A stretch of DNA of 46,789 bases from Herbinix sp. (GTDB lineage Bacteria > Bacillota > Clostridia > Lachnospirales > Lachnospiraceae). Both the position numbers and the translations under genes were made by a program. The notes under the pieces are model-generated. The model did not search any database. It saw only the letters and a list, made by a program, of their open reading frames with translations, and had not been told where the DNA came from. Location: contig JAQZBN010000038.1 of the NCBI GenBank assembly GCA_029238935.1, positions 1 through 46,789 of the forward strand, read 5' to 3'. Positions 35,787 through 44,324 of the stretch are shown here, piece after piece. Each line of letters begins with the position of its first letter. Within the stretch, counting starts at the first letter, position 1.

Positions 35787-36572
35787 TTATGTAAGATGGA
35801 AAAAAGTTCGAAGTTGGTTGATAATATACTGTTTTTCTTCTTCTATACAGCCGTCCTGCATGCGCTGCGCCATGATTAAAATTAACCAAGCGACCAAATC
35901 TTTTCGTTCCATGTTCATTTCATGAAGATAAGCATCCGTTAGCTCCTTACGAACTTTCTCAAACCCTTCCAGTTCCTTTAAGTCCTTAGGTACTGCTGAC
36001 ATCTCAATCAGGTATGTAGTTCGTGCTATATCATAATTCGGATGACCACTGCAGGCATTCATCCAATCAATAATAATATTACGATCTTCTTGAAGCATAA
36101 TATTTCCGGGGTGGAAATCACCATGGCAAAGATTAGTACCCTCAGGCATTTCTTCCAGCAGTTGGCAGAGTTTCTCTTTCATTTCCTTAGAAAACACTCC
36201 CCAACTTTGTATATTGTATTTGATATTAACTTTATACGATGGGAGATCTTCTACCGAATTTACCAGCATCTTTTTATGCTCTAAAGCTAATATCTTTCCA
36301 CATTGTGCCGCCTCACCGGTTTGAAACATCCACTGCAGTAATGTTATGCCCATAATTTTCTCATATATTATTCCGTGTCTTTCGTTGCAATCAACCATTC
36401 CGAAAACTTTCGGATGATTAAATTCCATATGAGATATGGCAGTTGCATTCTTATATTCTTTACAAACAGCGTCGAATGGATAACCTTCTACGAATAATTT
36501 AATCACTTTATTCTCTTCCCATTCAAAGATATCAGCTGTATTCCCTTTTCCAATCAGATTTCCAAGTCCCAT
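35787..36572 (-). CDS. APH/choline kinase-like phosphotransferase
   Basis: 261-residue kinase-fold protein. The ATP-binding Gly-rich start GKGNTADIF is at 8-16, Lys in NKVIKLF; the catalytic loop is LCHGDFHPGNIML with the catalytic Asp, and the metal-binding Asp is in IIIDWMNACSGHP. These are hallmarks of the aminoglycoside phosphotransferase/choline kinase family. Clostridial members of this size are mostly of unknown substrate, so resistance should not be assumed. The ribosome-binding site (AAAGGA) is about 12 nt from the ATG, longer than ideal. It is monocistronic. Confidence 0.8.
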   Translation of the reverse strand: MGLGNLIGKGNTADIFEWEENKVIKLFVEGYPFDAVCKEYKNATAISHMEFNHPKVFGMVDCNERHGIIYEKIMGITLLQWMFQTGEAAQCGKILALEHKKMLVNSVEDLPSYKVNIKYNIQSWGVFSKEMKEKLCQLLEEMPEGTNLCHGDFHPGNIMLQEDRNIIIDWMNACSGHPNYDIARTTYLIEMSAVPKDLKELEGFEKVRKELTDAYLHEMNMERKDLVAWLILIMAQRMQDGCIEEEKQYIINQLRTFFHLT

Positions 36573-36836
36573 ATTTTTACCATATCCTTTCAGTAATGCT
36601 CTTTCCTCATTTTAATAGTTTATATTAATTTCTGCCATCAAACTTTGTAAACTTTTTTATGGAAATTCACAAAATATAACATAATGGTAAAATTTATTCT
36701 AATGTTACGATTATAACATTAATTCCCATAGAATCAATCAACTCATACTCTAATTACCATCAAAAAATGAATGGTCAAAGAAAGTCAAAAGGAATCTGTA
36801 ATGTATGACTTATTCATTAATTGCAAAAAAGGCCAT
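36573..36836. other. Gap between the activase fusion and the kinase-like gene
   Basis: AT-rich. A small inverted repeat TAATGTTA-CGATTA-TAACATTA lies at 36700-36721. On the minus strand TTTACA and TAATAT with an 18-bp spacer, near 36655-36625, might be the kinase promoter. The activase terminator follows at 36837-36875. No gene is seen. Confidence 0.4.
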
Positions 36837-36875
36837 AAAAACCGAAATGGAATCAATTTGTGCATTCCATTCCGG
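36837..36875 (-). terminator. Terminator of the activase/dehydratase gene
   Basis: CCGAAATGGAAT (36842-36853) pairs, with one mismatch, with ATTCCATTCCGG (36864-36875); on the minus strand a T-run follows. Confidence 0.8.
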
Positions 36876-36904
36876 TCCAATTTTAGCTCATAGATATGCT
36901 TGTC

Positions 36905-39900
36905 TCAGTCTTTTTTCGTATTTTTTGCAGTATTATCCTTTTCCTCTTGCAACTTTTTCATCGCTACCGAGAGCATAAGCTTAATACGGTTGATTTGATT
37001 CACATGGGATACACCTGGATCATAATCAATTGGGATAATATTCGCTTCCGGATATCTCTCCTTTAACGGCTTGAACATTCCTTTGCCTGTAATATGATTT
37101 GGTAAACAAGCGAGTGGCTGCACACAGATGATATTACTGGTACCATTCTCTATAAATTCTAACATTTCTGCAGTTACAAGCCATCCTTCGCCGGTCTGGT
37201 TTCCAAGAGATAGGATGGAGGACGCCATATCTGCCAGTTCATTTATTGGAGTAAGAGGTGTAAACCGTGTACTCTTCTCCAATTCCTCCTTCATGATCCT
37301 ACGGTAACTCATAATATAAGCCGTGGCGAAATCTCCCAAAGTTTTCATTAGCTTCTTACCCGCAAGATATCGGTATTTGAATCCCGAATTAAAAGTAGAA
37401 TATAAGAAATAATCCATAAGATCTGGTACAACTGCTTCAGCTCCTCCTTCTTCTAGTATATGGATGATATCATTATTGGCTGTTGGATGGTATTTTACTA
37501 AAATCTCTCCGACCACACCAACCTTTGGTTTTTTCATATCTTTTAGTTCAAGATGATCAAAGTCCTGAATAATCTCTTTGATATTGTGATAGAAAATCCT
37601 TCGACTCCCATCCTGGAGATTTAGCTTTACTTTTTCCTTCCATTGCTCATATAAAGCCTCCGCTGATCCAGGAAACCATTCGTAGGGTCTGGTTCGATTT
37701 AGAACTCTCATAAATAGATCCCCATAGGTAAGTGCCATAATACACTTGTGAATGAGTCCCAAGGAAAATTTAAATCCTGGCTGTTTATCTAACCCAACAG
37801 TATTGACAGAGATAATCGGCACCTGTTCAAAACCTGCCTGTTTCAGTCCTAACTTTAAAAAGGCGATATAATTGGTTGCTCGGCAACCGCCCCCGGATTG
37901 GGTTATGATCACTGATGTATGATCCACATCATATTCTCCGGACTTTAATGCTTTGACTACTTGTCCTATCATGATGATGGCGGGATAGCAGGCATCATTA
38001 TTCACATACTTTAAGCCTTCCTCTACTGCTGACCGGTCCATGGCAGGTAATACCTTAAGTTGATATCCACAGTTCCTGGCTGCTTCTTCGATTAGTTCAA
38101 AATGAATCGGTGCCATCTGAGGTGCCAAAATGGTGTGGGTTTTACGCATTTTTTTGGTAAAGACAGGACTTTCATAATTTAACTCTTCCCTTACAGGTTG
38201 ATACGACTTTCTATCTCTTTCTTCAATAGCTGCCTTAAGTGATCGTACTCTTATTTTTGCTGCTCCAAGATTATTTCCTTCATCAATTTTTAACATGGTG
38301 TACATCTTACCACCAGTACTTAGTAATTCAGCAATTTGATCACTGGTCACGGCATCTAGTCCACAACCAAATGAATTAAGCTGAACCAAATCCAAACAAG
38401 GTTCCTCTGCCACCAAAGAAGCTGCTCGATATAATCTCGAATTATAAGTCCATTGATCTACGACTCTTAATTTCTGTCTTAAAGGTACTAAATGGGAGAT
38501 ACTGTCTTCGGTTAAAACTGCAAAATCATATGAAGAAATCAGATCTGAAATCCCATGATTGATTTCAGGGTCGATATGATACGGTTTTCCGCAAAGAACA
38601 ATACCTTTTTTATGATGTTCCTTAAGAAATGCAAGTACCTCTTCTCCTTTTTTATGAAGATCCTCTTTGTATTTATTCCGTTCCTTCTCCGCTGCTCGAA
38701 CCGCTTTTTTTGCCTGGGCGACTGTGATATTAAAATCTGCAAACTCTTCTGTCATACGCTTAACCAGAACTCTCTCATTATCCAAGGATAGAAATGGAGC
38801 AATCAGTTTAATTTTCTTATCTTTTAAATCATTGATATTATTTCGAATTACCTCCGGATAGGAGGTAACGATAGGGCAATTATAATGATTGGTAACATCT
38901 TCAAATTCCTTTTTCTCATATACCACGGAAGGATAAAAAATTGTTTGAACCCCTTTATCAATTAAATCCATAATATGACCATGACAAAGCTTTGCAGGAT
39001 AACATACTGATTCCGATGGTATTGTCTCTATTCCTTTTTCAAATAATTTCTTATTGGATGTACCGGACAGGATAACTCGAAAACCCAGCTCAGTAAGTAA
39101 TGTAAACCAAAACGGATAATTTTCATGCATGTTAAGCACGCGCGGAATTCCTATTTCACCCAGAGGTGCTTCCTCTTTCTTAAGAGGTTGGTAAGCAAAG
39201 GTGCGCTTATATTTGTACTGATACAGGTTAGGAAGTTTATCTTCCTTGCTAATCTCTAATCCTAATCCTCTCTCACAACGATTACCTGCAATATAGGATT
39301 CACCATTCGAAAAGCTATTGACGGTCAAGAGACAATGATTACCACATTTATCACATCTACGAAATGCTGTATCCATTATAAATCCGGTCAAAGCTTCCAG
39401 TGGAAGTAGTGTAGTTGGCTCCTTCTCTTCGGACTCTTCCCATCGTTCCCGGGCAATTAATGCAGCACCAAAAGCTCCCATCAAACCGGCAATCTCCGGT
39501 CTCACAGCTTCTCTTCCTGAAATTAATTCAAAGCTTCTTAATACAGCATCATTATAAAAGGTTCCCCCTTGTACAATAACTTTATCTCCCATTTCACTTT
39601 GATCTCGTAATTTTATTACCTTAAATAAAGCATTTTTAATAACAGAATAGGATAATCCAGCCGATAAATCAGCGATATCAGCACCTTCCTTTTGCGCTTG
39701 CTTCACTCTGGAATTCATGAACACCGTACATTTTGTACCAAGATCCACCGGCCTTTTTGCATAAAGTGCTTCTTTTGCGAACTCTTCTACGGACAAATGC
39801 AAGGAATGAGCAAACCCTTCCAAGAAGGATCCACAACCGGAGGAACAGGCTTCATTCAGAAGGATGGTATCGATTGCACCATTTTTGATACGTAAGCATT

Positions 39901-41170
39901 TCATATCCTGTCCGCCAATATCAAGGATAAAATCTACTCCGGGAAGAAAATAATTCGCAGCTTTGTAATGAGCAACCGTCTCTATCTCTCCAAGATCAAC
40001 ATGCAAGGCTGCTTTAATCAAAGCCTCACCATACCCTGTTACTGCACACTTCGTCAGAGTAACTTCTAGAGGCATCTTATGATATAGATCTTTGATTATA
40101 GTTACGAGTTTTTTCAGTGGATCTCCTTCATTGCCTCCGTAATAGGAGTATAGCAGCTGTGCTTCTTCTCCAATTAAGGTGACCTTTGTTGTTGTTGAGC
40201 CAGCATCTATCCCTAAGAATGCTTTCCCCCGATAGCTAGCCAAGTCCTCCTTTCGGATTGATCCTCTATTATGCCTATTAATAAATTCTGAATATTCATC
40301 AGCCTTTTGGAATAAAGGGTCAAGATGTGCAACGTCTTCTTCCGTAAAATCATGTAATTGGTTAACTGTATTAGTTAACATTTTAAGAGAACTAATTTTT
40401 TGTTCTTCTGATAAAAAAGCAGCACCAATCGCAGCATATAACTGAGAATTATCGGGAGTAATTGCTTCTTCTTTCTTCAAATTCAGACTTTGTATAAACC
40501 GTTCCCTCAATTCGGAAAGAAAATATAATGGACCACCCAACATAGCTACCTTACCTTTAATAGGTTTCCCGCAAGCCAATCCGCTGATTGTTTGATTTAC
40601 TACCGCTTGTAAGATGGATGCTGCAATGTCTTCTTTTCTTGCTCCATCATTAATTAACGGTTGCACATCTGTCTTTGCAAAAACACCACAGCGGGATGCA
40701 ATTGGATAGATAATCTTATGTTCCTTTGCAAGTTCATTCAAACCAGATGCATCGGTATTTAGTAGAACCGCCATTTGGTCGATGAAGGCTCCGGTTCCTC
40801 CAGCACAGGTACCGTTCATTCGTTGTTCGAGTCCTCCGCGAAAATAAGTAATTTTGGCATCCTCTCCCCCTAATTCGATAACCACATCAGTTTGGGGAAT
40901 TAATGTCTCAACTGCCTTTGAGCAGGCTATTACTTCTTGAACAAAGGGTATCTTCAGCCACTTAGATACTGATATACCGCCGGATCCTGTGATACTAATA
41001 GTACAAGATACATCACCCAGGGTTTCATAACATTCCTTCATTAAGTGAATAATCGTATTCTTAATATCTGATAAATGTCTTTGATATTTACTATATAAAA
41101 TATTATTTTGATCGTTCATAACAACTATTTTTACAGTAGTTGATCCAATATCCAAACCGATTTTTTTCAT
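36905..41170 (-). CDS. Acyl-CoA dehydratase activase/dehydratase-like giant fusion
   Basis: 1421 residues. Residues ~1-255 and ~318-590 are two activase domains of the BadF/BcrA/HgdC ASKHA type (DIGSTTVK at 7-14, DAGSTTTK at ~322-329, ELGGEDAK and DIGGQDMK). Each has the two cysteines that ligate the activase [4Fe-4S] cluster: C122 and C161 in the first, C446 and C481 in the second. A Cys-rich CDKCGNHC follows (~625), then a DUF2229-like region (~680-890), then a part resembling the dehydratase subunits, with NDACYPA, SGGGCRATN and QPLACLPNH. Such proteins are common in Clostridia; whether they dehydrate 2-hydroxyacyl-CoA is unproven. The ribosome-binding site (GGAG) is 12 nt from the ATG. 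Confidence 0.85.
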   Translation of the reverse strand: MKKIGLDIGSTTVKIVVMNDQNNILYSKYQRHLSDIKNTIIHLMKECYETLGDVSCTISITGSGGISVSKWLKIPFVQEVIACSKAVETLIPQTDVVIELGGEDAKITYFRGGLEQRMNGTCAGGTGAFIDQMAVLLNTDASGLNELAKEHKIIYPIASRCGVFAKTDVQPLINDGARKEDIAASILQAVVNQTISGLACGKPIKGKVAMLGGPLYFLSELRERFIQSLNLKKEEAITPDNSQLYAAIGAAFLSEEQKISSLKMLTNTVNQLHDFTEEDVAHLDPLFQKADEYSEFINRHNRGSIRKEDLASYRGKAFLGIDAGSTTTKVTLIGEEAQLLYSYYGGNEGDPLKKLVTIIKDLYHKMPLEVTLTKCAVTGYGEALIKAALHVDLGEIETVAHYKAANYFLPGVDFILDIGGQDMKCLRIKNGAIDTILLNEACSSGCGSFLEGFAHSLHLSVEEFAKEALYAKRPVDLGTKCTVFMNSRVKQAQKEGADIADLSAGLSYSVIKNALFKVIKLRDQSEMGDKVIVQGGTFYNDAVLRSFELISGREAVRPEIAGLMGAFGAALIARERWEESEEKEPTTLLPLEALTGFIMDTAFRRCDKCGNHCLLTVNSFSNGESYIAGNRCERGLGLEISKEDKLPNLYQYKYKRTFAYQPLKKEEAPLGEIGIPRVLNMHENYPFWFTLLTELGFRVILSGTSNKKLFEKGIETIPSESVCYPAKLCHGHIMDLIDKGVQTIFYPSVVYEKKEFEDVTNHYNCPIVTSYPEVIRNNINDLKDKKIKLIAPFLSLDNERVLVKRMTEEFADFNITVAQAKKAVRAAEKERNKYKEDLHKKGEEVLAFLKEHHKKGIVLCGKPYHIDPEINHGISDLISSYDFAVLTEDSISHLVPLRQKLRVVDQWTYNSRLYRAASLVAEEPCLDLVQLNSFGCGLDAVTSDQIAELLSTGGKMYTMLKIDEGNNLGAAKIRVRSLKAAIEERDRKSYQPVREELNYESPVFTKKMRKTHTILAPQMAPIHFELIEEAARNCGYQLKVLPAMDRSAVEEGLKYVNNDACYPAIIMIGQVVKALKSGEYDVDHTSVIITQSGGGCRATNYIAFLKLGLKQAGFEQVPIISVNTVGLDKQPGFKFSLGLIHKCIMALTYGDLFMRVLNRTRPYEWFPGSAEALYEQWKEKVKLNLQDGSRRIFYHNIKEIIQDFDHLELKDMKKPKVGVVGEILVKYHPTANNDIIHILEEGGAEAVVPDLMDYFLYSTFNSGFKYRYLAGKKLMKTLGDFATAYIMSYRRIMKEELEKSTRFTPLTPINELADMASSILSLGNQTGEGWLVTAEMLEFIENGTSNIICVQPLACLPNHITGKGMFKPLKERYPEANIIPIDYDPGVSHVNQINRIKLMLSVAMKKLQEEKDNTAKNTKKD

Positions 41171-41264
41171 TGATTTTCAAAACTCCAATCCTTAATACAT
41201 ACCCTTAATTTATAGTGTAATATTAAAATAAGTTGTATTATTTATATCACTTATTAATTATGTA

Positions 41265-41296
41265 CAAAAAACGAGTAATCATGCAAGATTACTCGT
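41265..41296 (-). terminator. Terminator of the thioredoxin/Uma2 unit
   Basis: ACGAGTAATC (41271-41280), loop ATGCAA, GATTACTCGT (41287-41296), with TTTTTT after it on the minus strand. Separates this unit from the activase gene, so the latter has its own promoter. Confidence 0.88.
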
Positions 41297-41417
41297 TGAG
41301 TTATGATGGAATCAAAAAAGATAACCGTATCAATTCTAGGTAACGATTATCGTTTTGATATAAATCAACTATTTATTTTCTTATTATCAAATTAAGCCAT
41401 ACGACTCTATAACTGTA

Positions 41418-41756
41418 TTATGTCTCAGTCTTTGTTATTACCATTTCATAATATCGATTTAATTTACGTTCAAAATCCATAAAATCAAAATTCCTACCCT
41501 CGTGTATCGTAGGTTTTCCGTATACATATACAAAAAATTGTGGAACTGAAAGAATGTTAAAGCGTCCTGTAACCGCAGGATGCTTTTCTGCATTAATAAA
41601 TACTGCTACTAATTCGGAATAGGAAGCTATCATCTTCTCCAGCTTGCTACGAATTACCTCACAGGCAATGCAGCTTGAGCCAGTGAAATAAACTAGAGCG
41701 ATATCCGACTGGTTAATACAATTTTCAATCTCTTCTATCTGAAACACTTCTCTCAT
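41418..41756 (-). CDS. Thioredoxin-like protein
   Basis: 112-residue protein with a thioredoxin fold: strand ALVYFTGSSCIACEV with a redox pair C29-x-x-C32 (CIAC rather than CGPC), FINAEKHPAVTGRFNILSVP with the cis-proline, then QFFVYVYGK. It is likely a cytoplasmic disulfide reductase or thiol sensor; there is no signal peptide. GGAGG is 7 nt before the ATG, 23 bases after the HTH-Uma2 fusion gene, so they share a transcript and may share a role. The partner reductase is not in the window. Confidence 0.85.
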   Translation of the reverse strand: MREVFQIEEIENCINQSDIALVYFTGSSCIACEVIRSKLEKMIASYSELVAVFINAEKHPAVTGRFNILSVPQFFVYVYGKPTIHEGRNFDFMDFERKLNRYYEMVITKTET

Positions 41757-41779
41757 AAATCAACCTCCCATCCAAATTC

Positions 41780-42577
41780 CTATATATAATCTTTATCTAT
41801 GGTATTAATATCCCTTAGACAGAGTTCCAAACCAGGGAAAAGATTCGCTTTAACCTTCTGGTGATACCCATACACTTGGGGAATTGGATTGTTATCCTTT
41901 AGCTGATACACGGCTATTCTTTGCCTCTCCGGATCAATAATCCAGTATTCTGTAACACCATAATCTGCATATAACTTTAGCTTTTCAATGCTGTCCCTTG
42001 TCTTATCACTCGGTTTTATAATCTCGATGATAAAGTCAGGAACACCGTAATAACCATGATCCTCAAACTTCATACCTTTTCGTATGATAGTAATGTCCGG
42101 CCGAACGACAATTGCATCCTTTTCACTGAGTACTACCGGAAATGGTGCTGCATATACATGATATTGTAATTTTTTATTCTTAATATAATTCTTAAGCTCA
42201 TAAAACAATTCACTGACTAATTCCTGCTCTTGCCTATGTAGTATTGTTAACGGGACAACATATCCCCGAAACAATTCAGCATATATTCCTTCAACACCAA
42301 AAAAACCGTCACAGCTAAATCTTTGCTTGGTCAAATAGGTAGTTGAATTCTCTTTCAGCAATTGATTACTCTCATTCCTCTTTATTCCTAATAATTCATC
42401 CACTGTTACACCAAATGTCTGTGCAAGTTTTTCAACAGTTGCTAAACTGGGCTCTCTCTCACCGCTTTCATATAGACAATAGGTAGAATTGGACAACTGA
42501 ATGATTTCTGCTATATCCTTCTGGGTGTATCCTCTGGTTTTCCGAGCTTGCCTTATATTTTCAGAAAACAAACTCAT
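41780..42577 (-). CDS. Xre HTH fused to a Uma2 (DUF820) nuclease-like domain
   Basis: 265 residues. Residues ~5-65 are an Xre helix-turn-helix (ARKTRGYTQKDIAEIIQLSN then STYCLYESGEREPSLATVEK). Residues ~95-265 are a Uma2 restriction-endonuclease-like domain, with VVRPDITII, GVPDFIIEIIKPSDKTRD, KLKLYADYGVTEYWIIDPE and the C-terminal FPGLEL, giving the PD-(D/E)xK-type core residues. Uma2 proteins are widespread in cyanobacteria and Clostridia, and their targets are unknown. I start at the ATG at 42577 (GGAGGGG 5 nt before), not the one five codons upstream. It is co-transcribed with the thioredoxin-like gene. Confidence 0.85.
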   Translation of the reverse strand: MSLFSENIRQARKTRGYTQKDIAEIIQLSNSTYCLYESGEREPSLATVEKLAQTFGVTVDELLGIKRNESNQLLKENSTTYLTKQRFSCDGFFGVEGIYAELFRGYVVPLTILHRQEQELVSELFYELKNYIKNKKLQYHVYAAPFPVVLSEKDAIVVRPDITIIRKGMKFEDHGYYGVPDFIIEIIKPSDKTRDSIEKLKLYADYGVTEYWIIDPERQRIAVYQLKDNNPIPQVYGYHQKVKANLFPGLELCLRDINTIDKDYI

Positions 42578-42762
42578 AAATCCCCTCCTCATCCTATATT
42601 TACTTAATGTAATTCAAATCTTATAATTAATTTACTTTTTGTAACTATTATACTCATTATATTACATTTAGTCAATATATTATTCCTTAATTTACCTAAT
42701 ATTTTCCTACGATTACCTTATTTCCTACATTTGAACTTATTTATCGTATTTTATAACTAAGC

Positions 42763-42809
42763 AGAAAAAAAAGATAACTAGAGAGGTTTCTCTGCCTCTT
42801 AGTTATCTT
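42763..42809 (-). terminator. Terminator of the zinc-ribbon protein gene
   Basis: AAGATAACTAGAGAGG (42771-42786) pairs with CCTCTTAGTTATCTT (42795-42809), with one unpaired base; a T-run follows on the minus strand. Confidence 0.8.
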
Positions 42810-42954
42810 CTCAAACATTTACTTAGCTGTTTTCTTAGTTATTTACTTAGTTATTTCCTTAGCTATTTTCTTAGTTACCTTCTTAGCATTTTACTCAATT
42901 ATCTTCTTAGCATTTTCTCAGTTATCTTCTTAGCTATTCTCTAAGTTATCTTCC
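42799..42954. repeat. Thirteen 12-bp tandem repeats
   Basis: Consensus TTAGTTATCTTC on the plus strand, head to tail and diverged (for example TTAGCTGTTTTC, TTAGTTACCTTC, TTAGCATTTTAC); one unit has 11 bases and the last 13. The first unit is also the 3' arm of the terminator stem, so the array may have grown from it. It is not translated: the minus strand has in-frame stops and the plus strand lacks a start. The rest of the 42578-42960 gap is AT-rich and featureless. Confidence 0.85.
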
Positions 42955-42960
42955 TAAGTT

Positions 42961-43353
42961 TTATGTTCTCTTTATAAATTCAGTCCTACATTTCGGACAA
43001 GTAATACTGATCCGTCCTTTTCCCCTTGGGACACGTATTGTTTGTCTACATTTTGGACACTTGTAATATTTATGTGTTTTCGTACCACTCCATTGAAGCT
43101 TAAGAGCCCGTAGCTTACCCTTTATGGAGTTCATAAAATTAACATAATTATAATTTTCCCTGGTTCGCTGGTTGATATTACGGGATAAGATTCTGAATAT
43201 AGTATAAGCAAGAATTAGGTAGGACACATACATTAAAACATAAAACCTGGTTATGGATCCTAACAAAGATATAACCAAGGAGACTCCGATTAATGCTCTT
43301 GTTAATTGGTCGTATCCATATCTTCCCATCATAAATCTTCTAAATTGATTCAA
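42961..43353 (-). CDS. Small membrane protein with C-terminal zinc ribbon
   Basis: 130 residues. Two hydrophobic segments at ~17-55, then a basic linker and a zinc ribbon KCPKCRQTIRVPRGKGR...TCPKC, the CxxC-x(n)-CxxC form seen in many Lachnospiraceae proteins of unknown role. The first codon is a TTG: GAGGTG lies 7 nt before it, and no ATG nearby has a comparable ribosome-binding site. It follows the shikimate kinase-like gene by 82 bases and may share its transcript. Confidence 0.75.
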   Translation of the reverse strand: MNQFRRFMMGRYGYDQLTRALIGVSLVISLLGSITRFYVLMYVSYLILAYTIFRILSRNINQRTRENYNYVNFMNSIKGKLRALKLQWSGTKTHKYYKCPKCRQTIRVPRGKGRISITCPKCRTEFIKRT

Positions 43354-43435
43354 TACGATTCACCTCTCTTTTCATCATCTTACCGCAATTTGATAGGAAA
43401 TTCCATTAAAAAAATATTAATATTCTATAACTTAT

Positions 43436-43939
43436 TTAATATTCTTTTTGGGCCGCTTGTGCAATCCTTTCCATCAAAGGCTCCATCCCGAGATTTTCAC
43501 CATCCACAATGATATGGGCATATTGTTCATACAAAGGACAACGTTCCTCATACAATGATTTCAAGGTTTGTCCTTCCCGAAATACTACTCCTCTTTGCGC
43601 AATATCCTCTAATCTTCTGGATATTGTTTCATAGCTTAATTTAATATAAACTACTTGGCCGATCTCTCGTAGATGTTCCATTGCTTCTTTGCAATAAATT
43701 ATACTTCCTCCCGTCGCAATGACAGAATGATCTGTCACCAAATCACGATTCACTTGATTTTCTATCTTAAGAAATCCGTCCAAACCATCCTCTGAAATGA
43801 TATCTCTTAATAAACGTTTTTCCTGCTCTTGAATTAATAAATCCGAATCCAAAAAATTATATCCCATGACCTTGGCTAAGATTACACCGATGGTACTTTT
43901 TCCTGCTCCCGGCATTCCAATCAATACAATGTTCTTCAT
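43436..43939 (-). CDS. aroK: Shikimate kinase-like protein lacking a substrate arginine
   Basis: 167 residues, the size and fold of AroK. P-loop GMPGAGKST (8-16), DSDLLI (the substrate/metal Asp pair region, ~32-37), ATGGSIIY, and the lid/adenine region with EERCPLYEQYA are present. Yet where shikimate kinases have FRxxE, this has FLKIE, so the arginine that grips the shikimate carboxylate is gone, and GGG reads GGS. It may be a true but divergent AroK or a kinase for another small molecule. The aroF-tyrA-aroA operon lies 27 kb away. AAAGGA is 9 nt before the ATG. Confidence 0.7.
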   Translation of the reverse strand: MKNIVLIGMPGAGKSTIGVILAKVMGYNFLDSDLLIQEQEKRLLRDIISEDGLDGFLKIENQVNRDLVTDHSVIATGGSIIYCKEAMEHLREIGQVVYIKLSYETISRRLEDIAQRGVVFREGQTLKSLYEERCPLYEQYAHIIVDGENLGMEPLMERIAQAAQKEY

Positions 43940-44037
43940 AAGCTGTTGTCCTTTCCAGTAATGTTGAAATTATATCATGTTTTATTTCCCTATGAAAGTA
44001 ATTTTTAATTTTCTTCCACTTCAAACTCCTAATCCTG

Positions 44038-44066
44038 TTGACATGTTGTAACAATCCATATATTAT
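44038..44066 (+). promoter_or_regulatory. Consensus promoter of the 43-residue gene
   Basis: TTGACA (44038-44043), 17 bp, TATTAT (44061-44066), 38 bases before the ATG. Confidence 0.8.
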
Positions 44067-44104
44067 GTAAATAGAGAAACTTACAAAAAAGAGGAGTGAT
44101 TACT

Positions 44105-44236
44105 ATGGGAAACAGAGATATCAAGAAAGAGGTTAAAAAGAAGAAAAAGTCAGATATCACCACTGCTGCTGCACCTTCTTTAAAGCCTATGATGGCACAG
44201 CCTGAAATAATCAAAAAGCCAAAGAAGAATGCCTAA
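44105..44236 (+). CDS. 43-residue lysine-rich protein
   Basis: Begins MGNRDIKKEVKKKKKSD and ends KKPKKNA, with a neutral Ala/Pro/Met middle (ITTAAAPSLKPMMAQPEI). GAGGAG lies 8 nt before the ATG, a consensus promoter is upstream and a terminator follows, so expression is well supported despite the small size. Such basic, unstructured proteins could bind nucleic acid or the ribosome, but that is speculation. It is the only plus-strand gene between 29.8 kb and the end of the window. Confidence 0.75.
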   Translation: MGNRDIKKEVKKKKKSDITTAAAPSLKPMMAQPEIIKKPKKNA

Positions 44237-44271
44237 ATCTTCTTTATAATTCAAAGAAGTAACACGAAAAG

Positions 44272-44323
44272 AAAAGACTGCTGGTTTTTCCTATAACATA
44301 GGAATTCCTACAGTCTTATTTTT
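44272..44323. terminator. Terminator between convergent genes
   Basis: AAGACTG (44274-44280) pairs with CAGTCTT (44311-44317); an inner stem TTCCTAT/ATAGGAA also forms. T-runs flank both sides, so it serves the 43-residue gene and the histidine kinase gene. Confidence 0.75.
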
Positions 44324-44324
44324 A

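Noticed and set aside
35787..36572. Aminoglycoside resistance gene
   Set aside because: Kinase motifs fit the broad APH/choline kinase fold only; no resistance-specific subfamily features were seen.
42799..42954. 12-bp repeats as a coding repeat protein
   Set aside because: The minus strand has in-frame TAA in the unit; the plus strand has no start or ribosome-binding site and one unit is 11 bases long.
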